Origin: a bacterium | GTDB lineage: Bacteria > Verrucomicrobiota > Verrucomicrobiia > Limisphaerales > J093 | Reading direction: 5' to 3' | Assembly (NCBI GenBank): GCA_021780105.1 | Contig: JAJXZJ010000014.1 | Coordinates: 1-64,000, forward strand | Length of the DNA stretch: 64,000 nt | Shown here: in pieces, positions 27,279 to 36,478 of the stretch | Position numbering within the stretch: position 1 is the first letter of the stretch | How the letters are laid out: every line of letters starts with the position of its first letter | Translations under genes and position numbers: made by a program | The notes under the pieces: model-generated | What the model saw: only the letters and a program-made list of their open reading frames with translations | What the model was told of the DNA's origin: nothing | Databases searched by the model: none

Positions 27279-28889
27279 ATGAGCAGTTCAGAACGTTTAT
27301 TATTGAGCGGTGACGAGGCGATTGCGCTGGCCGCGCGCCACGCGGGTGTCGCGCTTGGCGCCGGTTATCCGGGCACGCCGTCCACCGAAATCCTGGAGGA
27401 ATTTTCCCGCCTGGGCGGGCGGGCGCAGTGGTCGCCGAACGAAAAAGTCGCGCTCGAGGTCGCCATCGGCGCGGCCTTCGCCGGGGCGCGTGCGATCGCC
27501 ACCATGAAGCACGTGGGCCTGAATGTCGCGGCCGACCCGCTGTTCACCGTGGCCTACACGGGCGTCAGTGGCGCGCTCGTGGTTATTTCCGCCGACGATC
27601 CCGGCATGGCCTCCAGCCAGAACGAGCAGGACAACCGCCACTACGCGGTCGCGGCCGGCCTGCCAATGGTGGAGCCCTCGGACTCGCAGGAAGCCTACGA
27701 CCTGTTCCTGGCGGCCGTCGAAATCTCCGAGCAATGGCACCTGCCGGTGCTTTACCGCGTCACCACGCGCGTCTGTCATTCCCGGACGATCGTCGCGCCG
27801 CGTCCGCCCGCCGACGCCGTGCCCAAGGCGGACTACCGCCGCGACGTGCGGGGCCGGGTGATGATTCCCGCCCACGCCCGGCCGGCGCACCGCCGCCTGC
27901 GCGAGAAGCTCGCGGCCATCGCCGCGTGGAACGAGACGTCTCCGCTCAACCAGCACGTCGTCGGCAGTTCGCCGCTGGGCATCATCACGTCGGGCGTCGC
28001 CTTCATGCACGCCCGCGAAGCCGCGCCGGACGCCAGCGTGTTGAAGCTGGGCCTGACGCACCCGCTGCCGTTTGAAAAAATCGCGCGCTTCGTCGAGGAA
28101 GTTGAACAATGCATGGTCATTGAGGAAGGCGACCCGTATCTCGCCGAGGCCATCCGCGCGCGGGGCATTGTGGTGGAGGCCAAGCCGGAGATGTTCCGTT
28201 TTGGCGAACTCAACGTGAACCGCGTCCGCCGCATCCTGGCCGGCGACATCTCGCCCGAACCGCCGCCCCAGCCGGGCAAGCCGCCGCAACTTTGCGAGGG
28301 CTGCGCGCACCGCAGCGTGTTCGAGGCGCTGCACAAGCTGGAGTGCATCGTGAGCGGCGACATCGGCTGCTACACGCTGGGCGTGCTTCCGCCGTTTGAC
28401 GCCATGGACACCTGTGTCTGCATGGGTGCGAGCCTCGGCGTCGGCCTGGGCCTGCGCCACACGCTGCCGCCGGAACAGGCACGCCGCGTGGTGAGCGTCA
28501 TCGGCGACAGCACATTCATGCACAGCGGTATCCCCGGCCTCGTGGAAATGGTCTATAATCCGCCGGCCACCGGCCATGTCGTGATCATCCTCGACAACAG
28601 CACCACGGCCATGACGGGGCATCAGGAGCACCCCGGCACCGGCCGGTCATTGGATCACGAAGTGACGAACAAGATCGTGTTCGAGGATCTCGCCCGCGCG
28701 CTCGGCATCCGGCGCGTCCACGTCGTCGAACCCCGCCCCGGTTCGGAGGAGTTGGAACGGCTGATTTCGGAGAGTCTCGCCAGCGGCGAACTGTGCCTGA
28801 TCATCGCCCGCCGGCCGTGCATCCTCATCGCCAAGCAACTCCGCGAATACGAGAAATGCGCCACCGTCTGCGAACCGGTCGAGGTGTGA
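27279..28889 (+). CDS. iorA: Indolepyruvate ferredoxin oxidoreductase, alpha subunit, without ferredoxin domain
   Basis: A 536-residue TPP enzyme that, with the beta subunit, oxidises aryl pyruvates (from Trp, Phe, Tyr) to aryl-acetyl-CoA. The pyrimidine-binding domain has LGAGYPGTPSTEI near 25; the TPP-pyrophosphate part has SGDIGCYTLGVLPPFDAMDTCVCMGASLG near 365 and VIGDSTFMHSGIPGL near 407. Archaeal IorA continues into a C-terminal domain with two 4Fe-4S motifs, but this protein stops at EYEKCATVCEPVEV, so electron transfer must use another partner. ATG 27279 is chosen because the upstream extension is family-unlike. iorB follows 28 bases after the stop. Confidence 0.92.
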   Translation: MSSSERLLLSGDEAIALAARHAGVALGAGYPGTPSTEILEEFSRLGGRAQWSPNEKVALEVAIGAAFAGARAIATMKHVGLNVAADPLFTVAYTGVSGALVVISADDPGMASSQNEQDNRHYAVAAGLPMVEPSDSQEAYDLFLAAVEISEQWHLPVLYRVTTRVCHSRTIVAPRPPADAVPKADYRRDVRGRVMIPAHARPAHRRLREKLAAIAAWNETSPLNQHVVGSSPLGIITSGVAFMHAREAAPDASVLKLGLTHPLPFEKIARFVEEVEQCMVIEEGDPYLAEAIRARGIVVEAKPEMFRFGELNVNRVRRILAGDISPEPPPQPGKPPQLCEGCAHRSVFEALHKLECIVSGDIGCYTLGVLPPFDAMDTCVCMGASLGVGLGLRHTLPPEQARRVVSVIGDSTFMHSGIPGLVEMVYNPPATGHVVIILDNSTTAMTGHQEHPGTGRSLDHEVTNKIVFEDLARALGIRRVHVVEPRPGSEELERLISESLASGELCLIIARRPCILIAKQLREYEKCATVCEPVEV

Positions 28890-28917
28890 CCGGCGCGGGT
28901 TCAATTGCTGTTTTCCC

Positions 28918-29403
28918 ATGAGTGATTCCTCCGTGACGAATGTTGTCTTTGGCGGCCTCGGCGGCCAGGGCGTGTTGAAGGCGTCGGACATCCTGGCCGA
29001 TGCCGTGGTGCGCGCCGGTTTCGACGTGAAGAAAAGCGAGCTGCACGGCATGAGCCAGCGCGGCGGTTCGGTGAGCAGCGACGTACGTTTTGGGACGCGC
29101 GTCCTCAGCCCGATGGTGCCGGCCGGCGAAGCGGATTTCCTGGTGATTCTCACGGCAGACCAGGTCGAACCGAACCGGCACGTCCTGCGCGCGGAGGGGA
29201 AGCTGATCCTGCCGGACGCGGTGAGCGTCGAGCTGTTGCTGAACCGGAAGAGCTTGAACGTGGCATTGCTCGGCGTGTTGAGCCGGCAACTTCCGATTGC
29301 CGAGGAGCACTGGCTGGCCGCGCTGCGCGCCAACCTCGCCGAGAAACTGCACGCGGTGAATCTTCAGGCGTTCAACCTGGGCCGGAACAGCGGGAAAATC
29401 TGA
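28918..29403 (+). CDS. iorB: Indolepyruvate oxidoreductase, beta subunit
   Basis: The 161-residue gamma-domain partner of IorA. NVVFGGLGGQGVLKASDILADAVVRAGFDVKKSELHGMSQRGGSVSSDVRFG is the diagnostic CoA-domain stretch; the MSQRGG loop contacts the alpha subunit. The length fits the single-domain IorB. It is translated from the same operon as iorA and converges with the GH5-like gene, whose stop lies one base away. Confidence 0.93.
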   Translation: MSDSSVTNVVFGGLGGQGVLKASDILADAVVRAGFDVKKSELHGMSQRGGSVSSDVRFGTRVLSPMVPAGEADFLVILTADQVEPNRHVLRAEGKLILPDAVSVELLLNRKSLNVALLGVLSRQLPIAEEHWLAALRANLAEKLHAVNLQAFNLGRNSGKI

Positions 29404-29404
29404 G

Positions 29405-30541
29405 TTACCTGCCCTTGAGCGCCGACGTGGGCCGACCGGTGACGCGTTTGATGAAGGCGACTTCCTGCGCATCGAACGGCGTGCCGTCGGGGCGAAGAAT
29501 GTCGTGAAACCAAACCTTCGGCTCGGCGGTGTAGTGTTTCTCCCACGAGTCCCACGGGAAAATCGTCTGCGTCTTGCCGGCGACAAATCCCCAGTTGTAG
29601 GCGCCGACATTGTGCTCCTTCAGAAAGGCCAGGTTCGGGTCGAACGTGCTCCCGGCCGGGCGGGCCATGTATTCGGTGCAGATCACCGGGCGGCCGTATT
29701 GCTCCAGCGTCGCCACGCGGGACCGCAATTCATCCAGCGGCGCGTAGTCGTGGAAGGTGATGATGTCCGAGTTCTCCAGCATGAAGCGGTTGACCGGCGA
29801 GGTCCGACCCGGCTCCCAATCGCCCGCCCAGACGCCGGCGGTGACCGGCTGTGACGGGTTCACTTCCCGCGCCCAGGCGAACACTTTACGCAGCAGCATG
29901 AGCGAAAACTCGGCCTTGTCCGGCGGTTCCTGCGCCACATAGGCCGGCTGGTTGATGTTGTCCGGCTCGTTGAAGAGATCCCAGAAATGGACGCGCCGGT
30001 CGTTGCGGAAATGGCCGATGACGCCGGTGACGTAAGGCTTCAACTCGTCGTGCCGGGCGGGGTTCGCCAGAATGTCGCGTCCGGGACATTGCACCCAGCC
30101 GGAGTTGTGAACGAACGGCCGCGGCGCGCGCTGCGGTCCCGCCTTGGGAAACGGATCCCAGCAGGCGTCGAGCAACACAAACATCACGCCGATGTGATGC
30201 CGGTCCGCGATGGCGAGAAACCGGTCGAGCCGATGCACGAAGCCGGGCGCGTCCTCCTGCCATGGAATATTGTGGAGAAAGACGCGGACGGAGTTGAAGC
30301 CGAGCTGCTCGGCCCAGCCGAGTTCGCGGTCAATCGTGACCGGATCGAACGTGTCGGCCTGCCACATTTCGAGCTGGTTGATGGCAGTGCTGGGCGTGAA
30401 ATTGCAGCCGACGAGCCAGCCGGTGCGGCGCGCCCAGGCATTGGCCCGGTCTTCGCTCCAGCGTTCGCCGGCAACCGCGGCCATCAGGCTGGTGAAGGCA
30501 ATCCAGACGAAAACGGCAAGAATAATCCGTCGAGTTTTCAT
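29405..30541 (-). CDS. Secreted GH5-like glycoside hydrolase
   Basis: A 378-residue protein with a signal peptide (RRIILAVFVWIAFTSLMAAVAG) and a (beta/alpha)8 clan GH-A barrel. Likely catalytic acid/base is E192 in WDLFNEPDN and the nucleophile is E290 in PVICTEYMAR, both on the expected strands. FNSVRVFLHNIPWQEDAPGFVHRLDRFLAIAD is a typical GH5-type strand-helix. It probably attacks a plant or bacterial beta-glycan outside the cytoplasm; which one cannot be told. ATG 30541 is chosen because it begins the signal peptide. It is downstream of uppS. Confidence 0.85.
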   Translation of the reverse strand: MKTRRIILAVFVWIAFTSLMAAVAGERWSEDRANAWARRTGWLVGCNFTPSTAINQLEMWQADTFDPVTIDRELGWAEQLGFNSVRVFLHNIPWQEDAPGFVHRLDRFLAIADRHHIGVMFVLLDACWDPFPKAGPQRAPRPFVHNSGWVQCPGRDILANPARHDELKPYVTGVIGHFRNDRRVHFWDLFNEPDNINQPAYVAQEPPDKAEFSLMLLRKVFAWAREVNPSQPVTAGVWAGDWEPGRTSPVNRFMLENSDIITFHDYAPLDELRSRVATLEQYGRPVICTEYMARPAGSTFDPNLAFLKEHNVGAYNWGFVAGKTQTIFPWDSWEKHYTAEPKVWFHDILRPDGTPFDAQEVAFIKRVTGRPTSALKGR

Positions 30542-30560
30542 GGGTAGATCAGGCCACCGC

Positions 30561-31298
30561 TCAAACGCCGCCGAAGCGCCGGTGCCGGCGCGTGTAGTCC
30601 TCGAGCGCGGCGTAAAACTGCGGTTTGCGGAAATCCGGCCAGAGCGTCGGCGTGACCACAAACTCGGCGTAGGAAATCTGCCAGAGGAGAAAGTTGCTCA
30701 CGCGCAGCTCGCCGCTGGTGCGGATGAGCAGGTCCGGATCGGGAATCCCGCGCGTGTAAAGGTGCTGGCTGAACGCGTGCTCGGTGATCTCCTCCGGCTC
30801 CATCCGCCCGGCCTTGACCTCCGTGGCCAGGCTGCGGGCGGCCTCGATGATCTCCGTGCGGCCGCCGTAGCTCAACGCGAGGATCAGCGTGAGGCCGTTG
30901 TTTTTTGCCAGCGCCGCCTTGGTTTTCGCCAACTGGTCCTGGACGAATTCCGGCAGCCGGTAAATCTGGCCGATGGCCTCCAGCCGCACGTTGCTGCGGT
31001 TCAACTCGGCGATTTCTAATTTCAGAAACCGCGCCAGGTAGGCCATCAGCTTGTCCACCTCGTCCTTGGGCCGGTTCCAGTTTTCCACCGAAAATGCGTA
31101 GAGCGTGAGGAACTTGATGCCCAGCTCGCCGGCCGTGCGCACCACGGTGCGCACGGACTCGACGCCGTTGCGGTGTCCCTCGACGCGGGGCAAGTGACGC
31201 TGCTTGGCCCACCGGCCGTTGCCGTCCATGATGATCGCCACATGGGTGGGCAGCGACGCCTGCGCCTGCGGGCTGAGATGGAGGGTCGGCGTGGTCAT
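30561..31298 (-). CDS. uppS: Undecaprenyl diphosphate synthase
   Basis: Adds isopentenyl units in cis to make the C55 lipid carrier for peptidoglycan. The 245 residues have HVAIIMDGNGRWAKQR (catalytic D25), FLTLYAFSVENWNRP near 75, ALSYGGRTEI near 145 and LLIRTSGELRVSNFLLWQISYAE near 195. It lies 20 bases upstream of the GH5-like gene and 23 bases downstream of purA, all minus strand. Confidence 0.96.
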   Translation of the reverse strand: MTTPTLHLSPQAQASLPTHVAIIMDGNGRWAKQRHLPRVEGHRNGVESVRTVVRTAGELGIKFLTLYAFSVENWNRPKDEVDKLMAYLARFLKLEIAELNRSNVRLEAIGQIYRLPEFVQDQLAKTKAALAKNNGLTLILALSYGGRTEIIEAARSLATEVKAGRMEPEEITEHAFSQHLYTRGIPDPDLLIRTSGELRVSNFLLWQISYAEFVVTPTLWPDFRKPQFYAALEDYTRRHRRFGGV

Positions 31299-31321
31299 GG
31301 CAGCCGCCAGCCGGAGCCGGC

Positions 31322-32590
31322 TCAAAGCATGATCGTCTGCTCGCGACCGGGGCCGACCGAGGCGACGCGCAACGGCGCGCCCGACAATTCGCAAATGGCC
31401 TTGAGATACTGCCGCGCTTTGACCGGCAAGTCCTTCCAGCGTTGCGCGCCGGTGGTGGGCGTGCGCCAGCCGGGGAACTCGGCATAGACCGGTTTGCATT
31501 CCGCCAGCGTTGCCGCGTCGCTGGGCACGTAGTCGAACTTGTCCCGGCCGTGGCGATACGCGACGCAGACCTTGATGGTTTCCAGCGTGTCGAGGCCGTC
31601 GAGGTTGGTGACCGCGAACGCGTCAATGCCGTTCACCATCGTGGCGTGGCGCGTGGCCACGGCGTCAAACCACCCGCAGCGACGCGGCCGTCCGGTGGTC
31701 GCGCCAAACTCGCGGCCCAGGCCGTGCAACAGGTCGGCAATCTCCGCGTTTTCGGTGGGCAACGGCCCTTCGCCGACGCGTGTGGTGTAGGCTTTCATCA
31801 CGCCGACGACGCGGTCCATCCGGTGCGGCGGCACGCCTGAGCCGGTGCAGGCGCCGCCGGCGGTCGTGTTCGAGGAGGTGACAAACGGATATGTGCCGTG
31901 ATCAATGTCGAGGAACGTGCCCTGCGCGCCTTCGAACAATATGTCATCGCCGCGGCGCGTTGCTTCGTGGAGCAGCACGACCGTGTTCGTGACAAACGGC
32001 CGGAGGCGGTCGCCGGCGGCGCGGTAATCCGCGTGAACTTTTTTGAAGGAAAGCGGTTTCGCACCGAAAGCCTTCAGGACTTCATTGTTCTCGCGGAGGC
32101 GCTGCCGCAGCAGTTCCTCGAAGCGCTCGGCGTTGACCAGGTCAATCACCCGCAAGCCGGTCCGCGCCGCTTTGTCGCCGTAGGCCGGACCAATGCCGCG
32201 CTTGGTGGTGCCAATTTTGTTTTTGCCCTTGAGCGCCTCCCGCTGCGCATCCAGTTCGCGATGATACGGGAGCACGAGATGCGCGGTTTCGCTCAGAAAG
32301 AGATTCCCGTCCACCTTCACGCCGAGCTTCTGCAAGCCGTCAATCTCGGCCACCAAGCCGACGGGATCCACGACGACGCCATTCCCGATGACGCAGGTCT
32401 TACCCGGCCGCAGGATGCCCGAAGGAACGAGGTGGAGGACGTATTTCTGCCCGGCGATGAACACCGTGTGGCCAGCGTTGTTGCCGCCCTGCGTGCGAAC
32501 CACGATGTCCGCCTCCTCCGTCAGGACATCTATGATCTTGCCCTTGCCTTCGTCGCCCCATTGGGCGCCGACCAGAATTGTGTTGGCCAT
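31322..32590 (-). CDS. purA: Adenylosuccinate synthetase
   Basis: Joins IMP and aspartate with GTP in AMP synthesis. The 422 residues carry GAQWGDEGKGKIID (catalytic D13), QGGNNAGHTVF (His) near 35, the LLHEATRRGDDILFEGAQGTFLDIDHGTYPFVTSSNTTAGG stretch near 205-245, and GRPRRCGWFDAV near 300. ATG 32590 matches the family start (MANTILVGAQWGDEGKG). The terminator of the ACT/ligase operon lies just upstream. Confidence 0.97.
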   Translation of the reverse strand: MANTILVGAQWGDEGKGKIIDVLTEEADIVVRTQGGNNAGHTVFIAGQKYVLHLVPSGILRPGKTCVIGNGVVVDPVGLVAEIDGLQKLGVKVDGNLFLSETAHLVLPYHRELDAQREALKGKNKIGTTKRGIGPAYGDKAARTGLRVIDLVNAERFEELLRQRLRENNEVLKAFGAKPLSFKKVHADYRAAGDRLRPFVTNTVVLLHEATRRGDDILFEGAQGTFLDIDHGTYPFVTSSNTTAGGACTGSGVPPHRMDRVVGVMKAYTTRVGEGPLPTENAEIADLLHGLGREFGATTGRPRRCGWFDAVATRHATMVNGIDAFAVTNLDGLDTLETIKVCVAYRHGRDKFDYVPSDAATLAECKPVYAEFPGWRTPTTGAQRWKDLPVKARQYLKAICELSGAPLRVASVGPGREQTIML

Positions 32591-32616
32591 AGCGTTCGTT
32601 CGTTGTCCGCGCACAG

Positions 32617-32644
32617 AAAAAAACCCCGCAGCGTGGGCCCGGGG
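32617..32644 (-). terminator. Rho-independent terminator after the PaaK-ACT operon
   Basis: On the minus strand CCCCG, an 11-base loop and CGGGG are followed by seven T residues. It is about 140 bases after the stop of the ACT gene and 27 bases before purA. The T-run makes it convincing, although the stem is only five GC pairs. Confidence 0.75.
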
Positions 32645-32783
32645 CAACTCACTTAGAACAGTGGCAGCGTAGGCGTTGGGCCACGACAAGTCAACGTTGC
32701 ATTCGGCGTTCCGTCAGGTTCCGGTCTCCTTCATGACGGTGCCGAATCCCGGCACCGACGCGGATCGTGCCGGTCCACGCCGG

Positions 32784-33212
32784 CTAGAGACTCAGCAACT
32801 CCGCCTGCGTCAGCACGCGCAGGCCGGCCTGTTGCAGCAAGGTTTGCGCCCGCTCCAGTTCGTGCAGCTCAATCACCAGCACGGCACGCCGGTTGGCAAC
32901 GAATCCGGAGGCGTTGTCGAGATTGAGGCGGTTTTGCGCAAGGCAGTCGGCCACGGCGTGAAGCGCGCCCGGCCGATCCGTCACTTCAACGGCGAGCACG
33001 TCCAGAAACGACACCGCCACGCCGTTTTGCTTGAGCGTGGCGAAGGCGGCATCCGGACGGTCCACGAGAAATTTCATGACGCCGAACGGCCCGGTGCTGG
33101 CAATCGTGACCCAGCGGACGTTCACACCGGCCGTCGCAAGCAGGCCGGTGATGCGGGCCGTCTGGCCGGGCTTGTTCTCGGCGAAAACGGCAATCAGCTT
33201 GACCTTGTTCAT
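32784..33212 (-). CDS. Tandem ACT-domain protein
   Basis: A 142-residue protein of two ACT domains (VKLIAVFAENKPGQTARITGLLATAGVNV at 4-33 and AVEVTDRPGALHAVADCLAQNRLNLDNA at about 73-101). ACT pairs usually bind amino acids. It sits 18 bases after a phenylacetate-CoA ligase gene, an arrangement common in anaerobes, where it is thought to sense an aromatic amino acid. Its role here is inferred from that context and from iorAB 3.4 kb away. Confidence 0.85.
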   Translation of the reverse strand: MNKVKLIAVFAENKPGQTARITGLLATAGVNVRWVTIASTGPFGVMKFLVDRPDAAFATLKQNGVAVSFLDVLAVEVTDRPGALHAVADCLAQNRLNLDNASGFVANRRAVLVIELHELERAQTLLQQAGLRVLTQAELLSL

Positions 33213-33230
33213 AACGTTCCTTTCGGCGGC

Positions 33231-34523
33231 TCAAAGCCGGCGGCGGTCAACCACCCGCTTTGCCTTGCCCTCGCTGACCGGCAGCGCGCCCGGCGGAACG
33301 AGTTCGACCTTCGGTTTGACGAGCGTTTCGGCGCGGAGTCTTTCGATAATCTGGTTTTGCAGGTTGACGAGGTGCTCGACCTGCCCGTCGAATCCCGATT
33401 CCGCCAGTTCGACCTGCACGGACATGTCGTCGAGACCGTCGAGCGTGATCAGGTAATTGCGGCCGACGGCCGGGATGCCCATGAGCACGCGCTCGATTTG
33501 CTGCGGATACACGTTCACACCGCGGACGATGAGCATGTCATCCGCGCGGCCGGTGATGCGCTGGATGCGGCGGTGCGTGCGCCCGCACGGGCACGGCTCC
33601 GGAATGAGCGCGGTGATGTCGCGCGTGCGGTAACGGAGCAGCGGCATGGCCTCGCGGTTCAATGTGGTCAGGACCAGTTCGCCCGGCTGGCCGTCCGACA
33701 CCGGTTCGCTGGTTTCAGGGTCAATGATCTCCAGCAGAAAATTGTCCTCCCACACGTGGAGGCCGTGCTTTTGCCCGCATTCGAAGGCAACGCCGGGGCC
33801 GTTCATTTCGGACAACCCGTAGCAGTTGTAAACGTCCACCCCCAAGCCCTGCTCGATCTTGTGGCGCGTCTCCTCGGTGTAAGGTTCGGCGCCGACGTAG
33901 GCTTTGCGCAGCGTGAGATCGCGGCACGGCCGCAGTCCGCGTTTTTCCAGCAGATCGGCGAAATACAGCGCGTAACTCGGGGTGACATGGATGATCGTGG
34001 TGCCGAAATCCTGCATCAGCATAAGCTGCCGGTCGGAGTTGCCAGGCCCAGCCGGGATGACCATCAAACCGACCTTCTCGGCGCCGTAATGCAGCATCAA
34101 AGCGCCGGTGAACAGGCCATAAGTCATCATGTTTTGCAGCACGTCGTCGGCCGTGGCCCCGGTCATGACGAAGCAACGGGCGACGAGTTCCGCCGCGGCA
34201 TCCAGGTCGCGGCGCGAGAAGAACAACGCCTTGGGTTTCCCGGTGGTGCCGCTGGACGTGTGCAGCCGGGCAACATCGCGCCGGTCCACGGCGAGCAGAC
34301 CTTCGGGATAATTGGCCCGGAGGTCGGCGTTGGTGGTGAACGGCAGCCGGCGCAGATCGTCGAGCGAGCGGATGTGGTCCGGCGTGACATGGCGGGCGGC
34401 CAGTTGCCGCTGGTAGAACGGCACACGGGCGGCGACCCGCGCGGCGGTGGTCTGCAACCGCTCCAGTTGCAGGCGGGCCAGCGCCGCGCGCTCCAGCGTT
34501 TCAATTACCCGATCCCAAAACAT
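33231..34523 (-). CDS. Phenylacetate--CoA ligase (PaaK-type)
   Basis: A 430-residue ANL-superfamily enzyme that activates an aryl acetate with ATP and CoA. HTSSGTTGKPKALFFSRRD is the phosphate loop (near 90). MMTYGLFTGALMLHYGAEK is the PaaK signature (near 134). YNCYGLSEMNGPG (near 235) and YRTRDITALIPEPCPCGRTHRRIQRITGRADDMLIVRGVNVYP (near 305-345) are adenylate-forming motifs. Together with IorAB it would channel aryl pyruvates to or from aryl-acetyl-CoA. The following ACT gene is part of the same operon. It could also take indoleacetate or hydroxyphenylacetate. Confidence 0.92.
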   Translation of the reverse strand: MFWDRVIETLERAALARLQLERLQTTAARVAARVPFYQRQLAARHVTPDHIRSLDDLRRLPFTTNADLRANYPEGLLAVDRRDVARLHTSSGTTGKPKALFFSRRDLDAAAELVARCFVMTGATADDVLQNMMTYGLFTGALMLHYGAEKVGLMVIPAGPGNSDRQLMLMQDFGTTIIHVTPSYALYFADLLEKRGLRPCRDLTLRKAYVGAEPYTEETRHKIEQGLGVDVYNCYGLSEMNGPGVAFECGQKHGLHVWEDNFLLEIIDPETSEPVSDGQPGELVLTTLNREAMPLLRYRTRDITALIPEPCPCGRTHRRIQRITGRADDMLIVRGVNVYPQQIERVLMGIPAVGRNYLITLDGLDDMSVQVELAESGFDGQVEHLVNLQNQIIERLRAETLVKPKVELVPPGALPVSEGKAKRVVDRRRL

Positions 34524-34674
34524 GGCTCGTTCTCGCTACCGAGGCCCAGGCGCGCCTTCCGCGCCGCGGGAGGCCGGTCTGCGTTCCCGCCCGCGCGCGG
34601 TTGCATCCGAGGATGGCATCCCCGCGCGGAGGTTGGCAAGGGGGCTTCCGTGCCCGCAAGCCCGGCAACCGCCG

Positions 34675-36270
34675 TCAGAATACGCACATCATCTCGGCAC
34701 GCAGGAATGTCATGGTATCCCGGCTGACGTAAAAGTTGCCGGGGAACAGAAATTCGCTCCACAGGTGTCCGCTGAGGTGCTTGTTGAATTTGTATTTGAG
34801 GACGGCTTGAAGGTAGTGACCGCGGAAGTTCCCGGTGTTGGTAAACGGACCCGGCATGGCTGCGTTCGCATTGTTCTCGAGGGCCGGCAGAAGCGTTTCG
34901 TTCAAGTTCCGCGTTGCCACAGCCTGGTCGGCGAACAGGGCCGCATAGCTGATGCTGAAGTTCAGGTCCTTGATCGGGTCCAAACTCCAGGTCGGGCCAA
35001 TGCGATAGAGGTTGGCCGTCTGGCTCACGCGTGTCTCCTGCACGTAGCTATAGACATTGTACATCTCGCTCCAATTCGGCCAGCGTCCCCACAACACGTC
35101 GAACATTTCATCGTTCTGGCTGTTTGGATTGTCACCGGACAAGTATTCAAAGGACACGCTCAATTGGTCATTGAGGCTGTCCTTGAACAGGTAGGAGAAC
35201 TTGCTGTTGACGCCAAACGCGTTGAGTTCACGAAACCCTTGGGTCTGGGCCCAAGCGGGGAGCAACGGGTTGGAGAAACCATCCTGCCCGTTAAGCTCCG
35301 GGTCCTGCTTGCGGCCAAATTGGTAAGCGCCTTCAAACGAGTATTGCCAGTGGTCCTTCACCAGCCCCGACAGCCGGCCGCCGACCGTGTAAATGTAGGC
35401 GTTATCCCCAAATGTCGCCGTCGGGTAATTGTTGAGGCGCGAATCCTCTTTGTAGATGAAGTAACCGTCGAGGTTGGCGGTCGGCAGGCTCTTGTTGGCC
35501 AGCCACAGAATCGCGCCCTTTTCGTCCTGGTCAGTCAGCATTAACGGTTCAACATTGGCGCCCGCCGAAGTCGAAGGACCAAGGGTGGGCAGCCAGGCAT
35601 CCGGCCGGCCGGACTGGACGATTCCAATGGCGTCCAAGGTCGTCTTCTGATCCTTGAAGTCCCACGTCACCCGTGCCGAGTCGAGGAAGGTGGTGAAGGA
35701 GCCGTCCTCGGGAGTGCCGTCCCCCACAAGCCAGCCGTCGCCCAGGAAGATGTCCTGCCGCCCGACCTTGACGATGGCAGGCAGGTCCAGCGGCTTCTTC
35801 CATTGCACGTTGAGATTGTCAATGATGCCGTAGCGCCATTGCATCCCGGACTGGTTGTAATACGTGTCCATGGTCGAAGGCTTCATGAACTCCCTTGGCT
35901 CGGCCGCCAGACGGACGTTGAAGCTCACGTCATCGGTCGGCATGATGCTGGCCCAAACCCGGCCGCGGAAACGGAAATAGTCCTGTTCGTGAAGGGGAGC
36001 AAACAGCGGGCTGATGGCCGAATCGGTGGTCAGGCTCAACGCGTTGTTGAAGTATTCGTTGCGGATGCGGAAGTCACCGCCCCAACTCAGCCAGGAAAGC
36101 GGATGCTGGGCTTGGTTCAAAAATTCCTCGACGGCGCTCTGCGTGGCCTTCGAGGCGGCCGCGTCAGTGGTCGCGGTTGCCGCCGGCGGCGTGGTTTGCG
36201 CCAGGACGGGCCAGGCAGCGACGAAAAGCAAGGTTCCGCAACGCGTGGGTTGGAACGAACGGGTGGTCAT
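34675..36270 (-). CDS. Alginate-export-type outer membrane porin
   Basis: A 531-residue protein with a signal peptide (MTTRSFQPTRCGTLLFVAAWPVLAQ). A short helical plug-like start (QSAVEEFLNQAQHPLSWLSWGGDFRIRNEYFNN) precedes a long run of alternating beta strands of the alginate_exp type. KVGRQDIFLGDGWLVGDG near 180 and DSARVTWDFKDQKTTLDAIG near 208 are the best-matching parts. It ends with LRAEMMCVF, having the terminal Phe typical of outer membrane proteins. ATG 36270 gives the signal peptide. A perfect-looking inverted repeat lies 120 bases upstream and may control it. It probably passes polysaccharide or another bulky solute. Confidence 0.8.
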   Translation of the reverse strand: MTTRSFQPTRCGTLLFVAAWPVLAQTTPPAATATTDAAASKATQSAVEEFLNQAQHPLSWLSWGGDFRIRNEYFNNALSLTTDSAISPLFAPLHEQDYFRFRGRVWASIMPTDDVSFNVRLAAEPREFMKPSTMDTYYNQSGMQWRYGIIDNLNVQWKKPLDLPAIVKVGRQDIFLGDGWLVGDGTPEDGSFTTFLDSARVTWDFKDQKTTLDAIGIVQSGRPDAWLPTLGPSTSAGANVEPLMLTDQDEKGAILWLANKSLPTANLDGYFIYKEDSRLNNYPTATFGDNAYIYTVGGRLSGLVKDHWQYSFEGAYQFGRKQDPELNGQDGFSNPLLPAWAQTQGFRELNAFGVNSKFSYLFKDSLNDQLSVSFEYLSGDNPNSQNDEMFDVLWGRWPNWSEMYNVYSYVQETRVSQTANLYRIGPTWSLDPIKDLNFSISYAALFADQAVATRNLNETLLPALENNANAAMPGPFTNTGNFRGHYLQAVLKYKFNKHLSGHLWSEFLFPGNFYVSRDTMTFLRAEMMCVF

Positions 36271-36389
36271 GTGGAGGATGAGTTTTATCGAGCAGGGGTT
36301 GGTGAAGGCGGAAACTAAATCCGCCCGCCCGCCGGGGCCGCGGCAACGCGCCGGAACCACCCGCAGGCACACACAACAGGTTGATGTTT

Positions 36390-36410
36390 ATTCGTAATCA
36401 AATTACTAAT
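36390..36410. promoter_or_regulatory. Inverted-repeat operator candidate upstream of the porin gene
   Basis: ATTCGTAAT-CAA-ATTACTAAT is a 9-bp inverted repeat with one mismatch and a 3-base spacer in a short AT-rich patch of otherwise GC-rich DNA. It lies about 120 bases before the porin start. Its form suits a dimeric regulator of the MarR or TetR kind; no such gene is next to it. Confidence 0.5.
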
Positions 36411-36478
36411 CTGAATGAATACGTCCATACACCGCCTCCGCGACGCCAGTCTCCTGACGCCCGGAAAGCAGGAAGCAA

